Below are positions 47,382 through 56,830 of a stretch of 64,000 nt of DNA, piece by piece. Under the pieces are notes generated by a model. It did no database searches, was not told the origin of the DNA, and worked only from the letters and a program-made list of their open reading frames with translations. Numbering within the stretch: position 1 is the stretch's first letter; every line of letters starts with the position of its first letter. Source of the stretch: SXXZ01 sp964386625 (GTDB taxonomy: Bacteria; Verrucomicrobiota; Verrucomicrobiia; Limisphaerales; UBA9464). The stretch is from NCBI GenBank assembly GCA_964386625.1, contig CAYLTF010000001.1, positions 1 through 64,000 on the forward strand. The letters are read 5' to 3'. The translations under genes and the position numbers were made by a program.

Positions 47382-48728
47382 ATGCTCACCCTCAAAGGAC
47401 CCTCCAGCCGTTTTTGTGACGGGGTTTCCCGACGGAGCTTCCTCCGCATCGGTGGCCTGGGCCTGGGGGCCTTGGGGGGCTTGAGCCTCCCGCAGCTGCT
47501 TCGGGCCGAGGCCGCCTCCGGACTCCGCTCCAACCACAAGGCGGTCATCATGGTGTACCTTCCCGGTGGACCGCCCCACCAGGACACCTTCGATCTGAAG
47601 ATGGACGCTCCGGCGGAGATCCGGGGCGAATTCCGTCCGATCCCGACCACCGTCCCCGGTTTCCAGGTCTGCGAGCACCTGCCGCTCCTGGCCAAGCAGG
47701 CCCAGCGCTATGCCGTGATCCGGTCGATCAGCGACGCCATCGACGATCATTCCGACTTCATGTGCCTGACCGGCCGTCGGAAGGCCAGCCAGCCTCCCGG
47801 GGGATGGCCCACCTTCGGTGCCACCGTCTCACGGGTCCTGGGGGCGGCCAGCGATGCGGTGCCGGCCTTCGTGGGACTCGAACCGCGGATGCAGCACCGG
47901 CCCTACAACGCGGCCAACGCGGGCTATGCCGGGGTCTCGCATGACGCCTTCCGTCCGGCCGCCGACGCCAAGTCGGACATGGTCCTCAACGGCATCACCA
48001 CCGACCGCCTGGCCGACCGGCGTGCGCTGCTGGCCTCGTTCGACCGATTCCGGCGGGAGGTCGATGCCAGCGGGCTCATGTCCGGGGTCGATGGTTTCAA
48101 CCAGCAGGCCTTCGGCATGCTGACCTCGAGCCGGTTGCTCGAGGCCTTGAATGTCGAGAAGGAGCCCGCCGCCGTGCGGGAACGCTACGGCAAGGGCGAT
48201 GCCAAGGTGCATGGTGATGCGGCCCCGATGCTCAACGAGCAGTTCCTGGTCGCCCGTCGACTGGTCGAGGCCGGGGCCCGCTTCGTGACCGTGGCCTACG
48301 GTTTCTGGGATTATCACGGCAACAATTTCGGCAATGCCCGCAATGATCTTCCGCTGCTGGATCAGGGCTTGAGCGCCCTGATCGCCGACCTGCATGACCG
48401 GGGCCTCCAGAACGACGTGAGCGTCATCGCCTGGGGCGAGTTCGGCCGTTCGCCCACGATCAACAAGGACGGCGGTCGCGATCACTGGCCCCGCGCCAAC
48501 TGCGCGCTCTTGGCCGGTGGCGGCATGAAGGTGGGGCAGGTCATCGGGGCCACCGACCGTCTGGGGGGCGAACCCAGCGAGCGCCCTGTCCAGTTCGGCG
48601 AGGTCTTCGCCACGCTCTACCAGAACCTGGGGATCGACGTGAACAAGGTCACCTTGCCCGACCTGACCGGCCGTCCCCAGTTCCTGGTGCCTGAGGGGTG
48701 CCAACCGATGCGCGAGTTGGTGGGTTGA
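47382..48728 (+). CDS. DUF1501 protein with Tat signal (second copy)
   Basis: The 448-residue paralogue of the preceding gene is similar along its whole length. A Tat signal (SRRSFLRIGGLGLG) is followed by YLPGGPPHQDTFDLKMDAPAEIRGEFRPIPT (in part), WDYHGNNFGNARNDLPLLDQG (in part), and GEFGRSPTINKDGGRDHWPR. Both copies share the ending pattern NKVTxPDLTGRPQFLV...MxELVG, so they probably arose by tandem duplication. It lies 73 bp after copy one and 19 bp before the DUF1549 gene, in one probable operon. Confidence 0.9.
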   Translation: MLTLKGPSSRFCDGVSRRSFLRIGGLGLGALGGLSLPQLLRAEAASGLRSNHKAVIMVYLPGGPPHQDTFDLKMDAPAEIRGEFRPIPTTVPGFQVCEHLPLLAKQAQRYAVIRSISDAIDDHSDFMCLTGRRKASQPPGGWPTFGATVSRVLGAASDAVPAFVGLEPRMQHRPYNAANAGYAGVSHDAFRPAADAKSDMVLNGITTDRLADRRALLASFDRFRREVDASGLMSGVDGFNQQAFGMLTSSRLLEALNVEKEPAAVRERYGKGDAKVHGDAAPMLNEQFLVARRLVEAGARFVTVAYGFWDYHGNNFGNARNDLPLLDQGLSALIADLHDRGLQNDVSVIAWGEFGRSPTINKDGGRDHWPRANCALLAGGGMKVGQVIGATDRLGGEPSERPVQFGEVFATLYQNLGIDVNKVTLPDLTGRPQFLVPEGCQPMRELVG

Positions 48729-48747
48729 AACCGGGTTGAAGGAAACG

Positions 48748-51321
48748 ATGCCTATGTCCTCTTCACAGCATTCCACGCAATCACCCGGTGCGACCCTGGG
48801 TGTGACGTCCGCACTCACCGGCGGCACCTCGGGCAAGGCTCGGGCGCTTGCGTTGGCCGGGGTTTTGGCCACCGCATTGGCCGGGTTCTGCGGGGTCTCG
48901 GCTGCGACCCTCGAGATCCATTACCGGAATGGGGCTGGCGAGCTGGTCCTCGATTCCCAGGATGCCCGCCAACAGTTGCTGGCGACCGTCGATGGCCACC
49001 GGGATGTGACCCGCGAGGTGAGTTGGTCTTCGGAGCCTGCCGGGGTGGTGCGGCTCGATGCGTCCGGACGGGTCATTCCCGTGGCCGATGGTTCCGCGGT
49101 GATCTCGGCCAAGGGCCGTGACGGCGCGACGGCGAGATTGCCCGTCCGGGTGGTGCATGCGGGGCAGCCCGCGCCGCTGCACTTCGCCAATCAGATCGTC
49201 CCCATCTTCACCAAGAACGGCTGCAATGGCGGAGGCTGCCACGGCAAGGCCGCGGGTCAGAACGGTTTTCGACTCTCGCTCCTCGGGTTCGAGCCCGACG
49301 AGGATTACGAGCACCTGGTTCGCGAGGCCCGGGGGCGGCGGTTGTTCCCGGCGGATCCGCCTCGCAGCCTCCTGGTGACCAAGGGAACGGCGGAGATGCC
49401 GCATGGCGGGGGCAAGCGCCTGGAGATCGGTTCCGACGATTACCGTCGACTGGTGCGCTGGATTTCCCAGGGGATGCCGGTGGGCAAGACCAACGCGCCG
49501 ACCGTCCAACGGGTGGAAGTGTTCCCCTCGGCCCGGACGCTGGCGCTCAATGGCGAACAGCAGTTGGTGGTGACGGCGCATTACACCGACGGATCCACCG
49601 AAGACGTCACCCGCAGTTCTCTCTTCGAGCCCAACGACAAGGACATGGCCTCGGCCGATGCCAATGGTCTGATCAAGATCTTCAATCAGCCGGGAGAGTT
49701 CGCGGTGATGGTCCGCTACCAGGGGCAGGTCGCGACCTTCCGGGCGACCATTCCGCTGGGGGCCCCCGTGGACCGGTTGCCGCCGGCCAAGAACTTCGTC
49801 GATGAGCTGGTCTTCAAGCAGCTCAAGCAGGTCGGGATGCCGCCCAGCGAGGTCTCCGACAAGTCGACGTTCCTGCGCCGGGTCACGCTCGACATCGCCG
49901 GTCGACTTCCCAGTCCCGAAGAGGTCCGAGCCTTCGAGGCCGACACGGCTCCGGGCGACCGGGATCGCGTGATCGATCGACTGGTGGCCTCGACCGACTA
50001 CGCCGACTACTTCGCCGGCAAATGGGCGGCGCTGCTCCGCAACAAGCGCACCGAGCCGAAGCAGGCCCGGGGCACCATCGCCTTCCATGCCTGGGTGCGG
50101 GACAGTCTGGCCGTCAACAAGCCCTACGACCGGTTCGTCCGCGACCTGCTGACCGCCTCGGGCGAGGTCTCGGAGAATCCGCCCGTGGCCTGGTACCGGC
50201 AGGTGCGGACCGTCCAGACCCAGCTCGAGGATGTCTCGCAGTTGTTCCTCGGCCAGCGGATGCAGTGCGCCCAGTGCCACCATCATCCGTATGAGAAGTG
50301 GAGCCAGGCCGATTACTGGAGTTTCGGTGCCGCGTTTTCCCAGGTCGGCTACAAGCCCGGGGCCCAGCCCGGGGAGGAGATCGTCGTGCACCGCCGGGGC
50401 GAGGCCAAGGCGACCAACAAGAAGAACGGTCAGGCCGTGAAGCCGGCGGCGTTGGGCCAGTCCGCCTTCGAGCTGGAGGTCGATGACGATCCCCGGGTGT
50501 TCCTGGCCGACTGGATGACCTCCCCGAAGAACCCCTGGTTCGCCAAAGCGCTGGTCAACCGCTACTGGAAGCATTTCTTCGGGCGTGGCCTCGTCGATCC
50601 CGAAGACGACATGCGCGACACCAATCCCCCGAGCAATCCCGAGCTGCTCGATGCCTTGGCGGCGCACTTCGTTGCCAGCGGTTTCGACCTCAAGGACCTG
50701 GTGCGGACCCTGGCCCGCAGCACCACCTACCAGTTGAGCGCGATCCCCAACGCCCACAACGCCAAGGATCGCCATCACTTCTCGAGGTTCTACCCCCGCC
50801 GCCTCCCTGCCGAGGTGCTGCTCGACTCGGTCAACACGCTCACCGGCGGACGCAGCCAGTTCGAGGGCTTGCCCGCCGGCACCCGGGCCGTCTGCCTCCC
50901 GGACAACAGCTTCAATGCCCAGAGCTACTTCCTGACGGTGTTCGGTCGGCCCGAGGGCAGCAGCGCCTGCGAGTGCGAGCGGAGCATGGAGGCCTCGCTC
51001 AGCCAGAGTCTTCACCTGCTCAATTCCAAGGACATCCAGGCACGCCTCAGCGCCGACGACGCGCGTCCGGCCCGGATCCATTCCGACTCCCGGCCCGACT
51101 CGGTGAAGCTGGCCGAGCTGTATCAGTTGGCCTACTCGCGCCCGCCGTCGGCGGATGAGGTGCGGCAGGCCTCGGAGTACCTGGCACGCAAGGCGGCGGC
51201 TTCCAAGCCGGGCAAGGATGCGGCCGAGACCGAGACCCTGAAGGCCAAGGCCCGCCGCGAGGCCTGGGAAGACCTCACCTGGGCGCTCCTCAACACCAAG
51301 GAGTTCCTCTTCAACCACTGA
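48748..51321 (+). CDS. DUF1549/DUF1553 multi-heme-like cytochrome with Ig domains
   Basis: The 857-residue exported protein has an N-terminal hydrophobic signal segment (about 30-52) and a bacterial Ig-like domain (about 70-135). A C159-x4-C164-H165 site and a second Ig-like region (about 245-335) follow. DUF1549 (about 350-530) carries C507-AQ-C510-H511 in MQCAQCHHHPYEKW, and a DUF1553 domain (about 580-850) contains NPWFAKALVNRYWKHFFGRG. This is the PVC Planctomycete-cytochrome class. ATG 48748 follows GAAGGA by 4 nt. It is downstream of both DUF1501 genes and 3 bp ahead of the next gene. Confidence 0.9.
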   Translation: MPMSSSQHSTQSPGATLGVTSALTGGTSGKARALALAGVLATALAGFCGVSAATLEIHYRNGAGELVLDSQDARQQLLATVDGHRDVTREVSWSSEPAGVVRLDASGRVIPVADGSAVISAKGRDGATARLPVRVVHAGQPAPLHFANQIVPIFTKNGCNGGGCHGKAAGQNGFRLSLLGFEPDEDYEHLVREARGRRLFPADPPRSLLVTKGTAEMPHGGGKRLEIGSDDYRRLVRWISQGMPVGKTNAPTVQRVEVFPSARTLALNGEQQLVVTAHYTDGSTEDVTRSSLFEPNDKDMASADANGLIKIFNQPGEFAVMVRYQGQVATFRATIPLGAPVDRLPPAKNFVDELVFKQLKQVGMPPSEVSDKSTFLRRVTLDIAGRLPSPEEVRAFEADTAPGDRDRVIDRLVASTDYADYFAGKWAALLRNKRTEPKQARGTIAFHAWVRDSLAVNKPYDRFVRDLLTASGEVSENPPVAWYRQVRTVQTQLEDVSQLFLGQRMQCAQCHHHPYEKWSQADYWSFGAAFSQVGYKPGAQPGEEIVVHRRGEAKATNKKNGQAVKPAALGQSAFELEVDDDPRVFLADWMTSPKNPWFAKALVNRYWKHFFGRGLVDPEDDMRDTNPPSNPELLDALAAHFVASGFDLKDLVRTLARSTTYQLSAIPNAHNAKDRHHFSRFYPRRLPAEVLLDSVNTLTGGRSQFEGLPAGTRAVCLPDNSFNAQSYFLTVFGRPEGSSACECERSMEASLSQSLHLLNSKDIQARLSADDARPARIHSDSRPDSVKLAELYQLAYSRPPSADEVRQASEYLARKAAASKPGKDAAETETLKAKARREAWEDLTWALLNTKEFLFNH

Positions 51322-51324
51322 CGC

Positions 51325-53697
51325 ATGCCGCCCGATTCCTGGGTCCTTCGGATCGCCCTCGGATGGGTCATGGTCGCGACGGCCTGTGCCCAGTTGCCCA
51401 TGGCCCGCCTGATGTCGGTGTTCCCGCCGGGCGGCGCATCCGGTTCCTCGGTCGAGGTGACGGTGGGCGGCTCCGACCTCGACGAGGCGGTCGGCCTCGT
51501 GTTTTCCGATCCGCGCGTTTCCGGTGCGCCCATCCCGGGTGCCACCGACCGCTTCCGGGTCGCCTTGCCGCCCGGACTGCCCGAGGGCCTGATCGATGTG
51601 CGCGTGCTCGGGCGCTACGGCGTCTCCAACCCGAGGGCGTTCTCGGTCGGGCCGGCGATGCCTGAACTCGCATGGAAGCAGTCGCCGTCGTCCCCGGCGC
51701 AGGCCTTCGATCTTCCCCTTGAGACCCTCGTGCAGGGGCGTTTGGGGGCGCAGGAGGTTCTCTGGTTCCGCTTCCAGGGCGAGGCGGGCCAGGCTCTCGG
51801 AGCCCGCGTCGAGGCCCGTGACCTCGACTCCCGCCTCGTGCCCGATCTCGCGCTCACCGACGCGTCCGGCAACGAACTGGCCCGGGTGCGCCGGCGCGAG
51901 TGGTTCGATTTCCGGCTGCCCGCCCGGGGTACCTATCTGCTGCGTCTGAACGACTCGCTCTACCAGGGCGGCGATACCCATGGATTCCGCCTGCGGATCA
52001 CCGCCCGCCCGCGCGTGGCCTTCGCGGTGCCGACGGTGTTGCAAGCGGGTCGTCCTCAGAAGGTGACCCTTTACGGCCGCAGACTGCCTGGCGGCGCCCC
52101 CTCGACGGTGCTCGGCCCCGACGGAGAGGCCTGGGAGCAGCGCGAACTGGAGATCGTCGCACCGGGCGAACCCGACCCCTCGTCGGCCTCCGTGGTGCCC
52201 CTTGCCGCACCGGCGTCCACACCGCTGGCGTCGAGTGCCTGGTTGTGGCGCGGTTCCGTCGCTTCGGAGTCGCAGCCGGCGGTCGCACCCCTCGAGCCCG
52301 TGGCTTGGGCGCTGTCCTCGTTGCCGGTGATCGCGGCCGCTCCCACAGGCCTGGTCTCGGTGGTTCCTCCCTGCGAGTTCTCGAGCCTGTTCCCGCTTCG
52401 GGGGCGCGCCAGCGGGGTCGTTTTCGAGGCGAAGGCCGGCGAGGTCTTCTGGGTCGAATTGACCTCCGAGCGCTGGGGCTTTCCGGTCGACCCCATGGCG
52501 GTGGTCCAACGGGCCAAGCAGGGCGGGTCTCCGGGCGATTCCGTGGCCTGGGTCGACGTCCTGGAGTTGGGGGACACCGATCAGAATCTCGGCGACCGGG
52601 AGTTCCGCACCGTGCATCGGGACGCTGCGGCCCGTTGGAAGGTCGCCGATGATGGGCGTTATCGCATCGTGGTCCGCGACGGCTTCCGGCGCGGGGACGG
52701 CCAGGCCCAGTTCCCGTACCGGCTGAGCCTCCGACGTGAGTCCCCGGATTTCCAGTTGGCGGTCTTCCCGATGCCACCGCCCCGGGCGGGCGAGGATCGC
52801 AGCATCGCGGTGGTTCCACCGGCGCTGCGGCGCGACCAGACCGTCGCGTTTCGGGTGGTCGCCTTCCGGCAGGACGGTTTCGACGGAGACATCGAACTGG
52901 GTGCGACCGACCTGCCGACCGGAGTGAGTGCTTCCACCACGCGCATCGCCGCCGGGCAGAACACCGGTGTGATCCTGCTGAGCGCCGACTCCCGGGCCAC
53001 GGGCGCCGCCCCGTGGCGGGTGACGGGCAAGGCGACCCTCGGATCCGGGACGCTGACCCGCACCGCTTCGCCAGCCTCGGTGATCTGGCCTGTCGCCGAC
53101 TACAACAATGAGAATCCGGTGGTGCGTCGTTCCCGCGGTGCCTCGCTGGCCGTGGTGACCCAGGAGTCGGCCCCGGTGACACTCCGAGTGGGAACCGTCG
53201 CGCCCTCGGCCGACGGGAGCGTCTTCAAGCTCCCGCTGCACCTCGAGCGGCGGGGCGAATTCCAAGGGGCTTTCAACCTCAAGGCCGGGGGCCATGCCGC
53301 CCTCGAGAAGGCCAAGGAAATCAACGTCCCCGAGAAGGTCACGAATCTGGTGGTGGAGTTGTCGCTGGGGGAGGCGCGCCTGCCCGTGGGAGCCCACACG
53401 CTCTGGTTGCAGGGCAGCGTGGCCGGCAAGTACCGGCAGGCGCTCGAAACCCTGGCGTCCGCCGAGGCCGGTCTGAAGGCGGCCGAGCAGGCCCTGGCTT
53501 CGGCCGGAGCGGGAGACAAGACCGCGGCCGAGGCTCGGAAGAAAGAGGCCGAAGCCCGCAAGAAAGCTGCCGAGGAGAAGGCCAAACCTCGGGATGTCAC
53601 CGTCGTCGTCTGGTCCGAGCCTTTCACCGTCACGGTCGGTGCGACCAACGCCCCGGGCACCCGTGGGGGATCCCCCGCGAAGGAGACCAAGCCATGA
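51325..53697 (+). CDS. Secreted pre-peptidase-type beta protein with helical tail
   Basis: The 790-residue exported protein has a signal peptide (about 1-22) and an IPT/Ig-like N-terminal domain (VFPPGGASGSSVEVTVGGSDL). Domains resembling bacterial pre-peptidase C-terminal modules follow (for example WFDFRLPARGTYLLRLNDSLYQGG, in part, and DGRYRIVVRDGFRRG). The tail near 700-765 is Ala/Lys/Glu-rich and predicted helical. No catalytic motif is visible. It lies 3 bp after the DUF1549 gene and its stop overlaps the next start (ATGA). A structural or substrate-binding role is likely but unproven. Confidence 0.75.
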   Translation: MPPDSWVLRIALGWVMVATACAQLPMARLMSVFPPGGASGSSVEVTVGGSDLDEAVGLVFSDPRVSGAPIPGATDRFRVALPPGLPEGLIDVRVLGRYGVSNPRAFSVGPAMPELAWKQSPSSPAQAFDLPLETLVQGRLGAQEVLWFRFQGEAGQALGARVEARDLDSRLVPDLALTDASGNELARVRRREWFDFRLPARGTYLLRLNDSLYQGGDTHGFRLRITARPRVAFAVPTVLQAGRPQKVTLYGRRLPGGAPSTVLGPDGEAWEQRELEIVAPGEPDPSSASVVPLAAPASTPLASSAWLWRGSVASESQPAVAPLEPVAWALSSLPVIAAAPTGLVSVVPPCEFSSLFPLRGRASGVVFEAKAGEVFWVELTSERWGFPVDPMAVVQRAKQGGSPGDSVAWVDVLELGDTDQNLGDREFRTVHRDAAARWKVADDGRYRIVVRDGFRRGDGQAQFPYRLSLRRESPDFQLAVFPMPPPRAGEDRSIAVVPPALRRDQTVAFRVVAFRQDGFDGDIELGATDLPTGVSASTTRIAAGQNTGVILLSADSRATGAAPWRVTGKATLGSGTLTRTASPASVIWPVADYNNENPVVRRSRGASLAVVTQESAPVTLRVGTVAPSADGSVFKLPLHLERRGEFQGAFNLKAGGHAALEKAKEINVPEKVTNLVVELSLGEARLPVGAHTLWLQGSVAGKYRQALETLASAEAGLKAAEQALASAGAGDKTAAEARKKEAEARKKAAEEKAKPRDVTVVVWSEPFTVTVGATNAPGTRGGSPAKETKP

Positions 53698-56600
53698 TGT
53701 GCCGAATTGTTTCATCCCGTCGCCCGGTTTGCTTCCCATGGGTACGGACCCTCGGGTTTGCCGCGGCGTTTTTCGCGATCTCCGGCGGGTCTTTCACTGC
53801 TCTCGCGGCCGTCACCCCATTGGCCATTGACCGCCAGGCGACCGGCGCTCCGCAGACGGTGGGTTTCCAGAAGGACATCCTCCCGATGTTCCAGGCCAAC
53901 TGCCTCCCTTGCCACAACCAGACCCGGGCCAAGGCCGGCCTGAACCTGGAGACGCCGGCGACCCTCCTCCGCGGGGGCGATACCGGGCCCGGCGCGGTCG
54001 CCGGAAAACCGGCGGAGAGTCTCGTCCTCAAATCCGCCGCGCATCAGGTGGAAGACCTGGTCATGCCGCCGGCGGGCAACAAGTCCAATGCCCGCAACCT
54101 GACCCCCCAGGAACTCGGCCTGCTCTGGCGCTGGATCGAGCAGGGAGCCAAGGCCGATCAGGCCGTCGTGGTGGAGCCCGCCTGGAAACCCATCTCCCCG
54201 GACTGGAAATCCTGCTTCGCCGTGGCTCTCGACTCGGAGGGTGGCACCGTGGCCGTCGCACGGGCCAACCGTGTCAGCGTGCTCGAGTTGGCCACGGGCC
54301 GTACGCTGGGTCGGCTCGAAGACCCCGCGCTCGACGGAGCCACCCAGCGGGATGTGGTCGGGGCCCTGGCGTTCAGCCCCGATGACCAGTGGTTGGCGAC
54401 CGCGGGGTTCCGCGAGGTGCGCCTTTGGCAGCGCCGGCCGGTGACGGTCGAGCCGGTGCTTTCCATTCCGCCCAAGGCGGCCTGGGTGGCCGCGGCCTTT
54501 TCGCCGGACGGCTCGGTATTGGCCTCCGTGACCGCCTCGGGACAGCTCGAGATCCGATCGAATCCGCTGGCCCGGTTGCAGGGGGCTTGGGCCTTGAAGC
54601 TCGCCTCTCCGGCCGGTTCGGCTCCGGTTGTCCGTTTCCTCTGGTCCACGGACTCCCGTCGGCTGGCGGTCTCATCCGGTCGCGAGTGGTGGAACGTCTC
54701 GACGACCGATCCCCGGTTCTCGCTGGCCAAGGCCCCACCGCTGCCGGCGGAACCGACCGGAATGACCTGGGTGCCGGGTGACGACCACTGGTGCATCACC
54801 TACGGCACGAACCATCCACCCCAGCGGATGCGCAGCACGGGCGGTGGCGCCCGCGGCGAGGACTGGGTCCTGGAGCCTGCACCCGAAATCCCGGCGACCG
54901 CGAAGGTCTTGGCTGCGGATCCCTCGGTGCTCGGATCCGTCTGGGGCGCGGATGGGCAGGGGGCGGTCCAACGGTGGGGCAAGGCTGCGGCCGGTCCCCG
55001 GGAGCTTTCGTCGCCGGTGCGTGCGTTGCTCTGGGACCGCTCCGGATCCAACGGAGTCGCGGTCCTGAACGACGGCTCGGCCAAGGCGTTCTTCGGTGAT
55101 CGCGCGCCCACCCATGGTCCCCGCCTGGCGGGCGATCCACGACTCGCGGCGGATGCCGCCCGTGAGGAACTGGAACTGGCCCGGGCCCGACTCGAGTCCA
55201 CGTTGGCCGCCAACCGCATCCAGGAGGCCCTCGGAGCAGTGACCAATGCACAGTCCGCGCTGGGCAAGGCCCGCGAGAAACGCGACCAGGCCGGCAAGGC
55301 CCTGGCGGAGCGTCAGAAGGAATGGGCCGATCAGGAGGCCCTGGTCGCTTCGGCCACCCGAGATCGGGATGCCGCCGCCGCCGAATTGGCCAAGGCCCAG
55401 GCCGAGGCCAAATCCGCGGGCGAGGCGGTGCAGCAGGCCGCCGCCGTCGCCAAGTCCTCGCCCGAGGCCGCCTTGAAGGCCGTCGACGATCTCCTGGCCA
55501 AGTCCGAGGCGCTGGGGCGGCGCAAGTCCGCCCTCGAGCGCGCCGAGGCCGAGGTGACGCCCCGCCGCAAGAAGGCCGAGGAGCAGTTGGCTGCGGCGCA
55601 GAAGAAATCCGGGGAACTCAAGGGGCCGCTCGAGAAGGCCCGTGTGCTGGCCGAAGGCGCCGCCCAGGATGTCATCCTGTCGGAAAAGGCTGTCGCCGCG
55701 GCCACCGATGCGGTGGCTTCGGCCCAGGCCGAGGAACGCCAGGCCGCCGAACGGAGCGCCCGTTCCGAGGCCCGCCTTTCGGCCGCCCGTTCGGCGCGCG
55801 ACCGTTCCGCATCCCGCGCTTTCCGGGTCGCCGCGTTGTCCGCTTCCGGGGCATCCCTGCTGACGGTGGGGGAAGACGGCCTCTGGACCCGCTGGCATCC
55901 TGCCATCGGCCGGGCCGTCGAGACCTTCGCCGTGGGCGGGGGCGAACCCCTGGCACTCGTGGCCCTTGGAGACGACGAATTCCTCGCGGCCTTCCCCAAC
56001 GGCGTCAGCCGCATCCGGACGACCCGCCCCTGGTTCCTGCGGCAACGGATCGCGGGCACCGCGGCCGCGCCCGCCTTCGCCGACCGCATCAACGCCCTGG
56101 CCTTCAGCCCGGATGGCACGCTCCTGGCCACCGGCGGCGGCGAACCTTCACGCTCCGGGGAACTCAAGCTGTGGAAGCTGCCCGAAGGCACGCCGGCCCT
56201 GGACCTGGGTGCGCTCCACAGCGATGCGGTCACGGCCGTGGCCTTCTCGCCACGCGGCGACCGGTTGGCATCGGCGGGTGCCGACCGCTTCGCCCGCATC
56301 ACGGGCCTGCAGACCAACGCAGCGCGCTTCAACCTGGAGGGCCACACCCATCATGTGATCGGGGTGGCCTGGTCCCCGGATGGCGGCGTCCTTGCGACCG
56401 CCGGGGCCGAAGGCACCGTCAAGCTCTGGAATCCCCGGACGGGCGAACGGCGCAAGAATGTCGACGGCTTCGGCAAGGAGGTCACCGGGCTCCAGCCGGG
56501 GGGACAAGCCCTGCGGTTCGTGGCCATGAGCGGCACCGGCAAGGGACGAGTGTTCAAGGCCGATGGCGAGGCGGTCCGGGATCTGGCCTCCGTGCCCGAC

Positions 56601-56720
56601 TACCTCCAGGCCCTCGCGGTGAGCCGCGACGGCCGCCGGGTCGTGGGCGGCGATGACCGGGGCATCGTTCGTGTCTGGGATGCCGAGAGCGGTCAATTGC
56701 TCCAGAGCTGGGAGCCGTGA
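53694..56720 (+). CDS. Cytochrome c - WD40 - coiled coil - WD40 protein
   Basis: The 1008-residue exported protein has a signal peptide (to about 39), a planctomycete-type cytochrome c domain with C70-LP-C73-H74, and a WD40-like region (about 160-480; LAFSPDDQWLATAGFREVRLW, in part). A long Ala/Lys/Glu/Arg-rich helical stretch (about 483-707, predicted coiled coil) follows, then a second WD40 region (about 707-1008; LAFSPDGTLLATGG, VAWSPDGGVLATAGAEGTVKLWNP, in part). One possible fold is a beta-propeller with a long helical hairpin inserted. It is the last gene of the DUF1501 cluster, coupled to the previous gene by ATGA. Confidence 0.85.
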   Translation: MMCRIVSSRRPVCFPWVRTLGFAAAFFAISGGSFTALAAVTPLAIDRQATGAPQTVGFQKDILPMFQANCLPCHNQTRAKAGLNLETPATLLRGGDTGPGAVAGKPAESLVLKSAAHQVEDLVMPPAGNKSNARNLTPQELGLLWRWIEQGAKADQAVVVEPAWKPISPDWKSCFAVALDSEGGTVAVARANRVSVLELATGRTLGRLEDPALDGATQRDVVGALAFSPDDQWLATAGFREVRLWQRRPVTVEPVLSIPPKAAWVAAAFSPDGSVLASVTASGQLEIRSNPLARLQGAWALKLASPAGSAPVVRFLWSTDSRRLAVSSGREWWNVSTTDPRFSLAKAPPLPAEPTGMTWVPGDDHWCITYGTNHPPQRMRSTGGGARGEDWVLEPAPEIPATAKVLAADPSVLGSVWGADGQGAVQRWGKAAAGPRELSSPVRALLWDRSGSNGVAVLNDGSAKAFFGDRAPTHGPRLAGDPRLAADAAREELELARARLESTLAANRIQEALGAVTNAQSALGKAREKRDQAGKALAERQKEWADQEALVASATRDRDAAAAELAKAQAEAKSAGEAVQQAAAVAKSSPEAALKAVDDLLAKSEALGRRKSALERAEAEVTPRRKKAEEQLAAAQKKSGELKGPLEKARVLAEGAAQDVILSEKAVAAATDAVASAQAEERQAAERSARSEARLSAARSARDRSASRAFRVAALSASGASLLTVGEDGLWTRWHPAIGRAVETFAVGGGEPLALVALGDDEFLAAFPNGVSRIRTTRPWFLRQRIAGTAAAPAFADRINALAFSPDGTLLATGGGEPSRSGELKLWKLPEGTPALDLGALHSDAVTAVAFSPRGDRLASAGADRFARITGLQTNAARFNLEGHTHHVIGVAWSPDGGVLATAGAEGTVKLWNPRTGERRKNVDGFGKEVTGLQPGGQALRFVAMSGTGKGRVFKADGEAVRDLASVPDYLQALAVSRDGRRVVGGDDRGIVRVWDAESGQLLQSWEP

Positions 56721-56830
56721 GCCCTCCCGGATGTCGGGTCGGGGACCGCCCATCCGGGGTATGGGAGACCGTGCTTCGACCCTTGCTTTGACCCGCTCCG
56801 CCGGATCTGCATCCTCACGGTCATCTCCTC

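Noticed and set aside
48781..53739. A 1652-codon open frame on the minus strand opposite the DUF1549 gene and its neighbour
   Set aside because: It is antisense to two well-supported coding regions and its product is Gly/Arg/His-rich without any motif. Long antisense frames are a side effect of high G/C at third codon positions.
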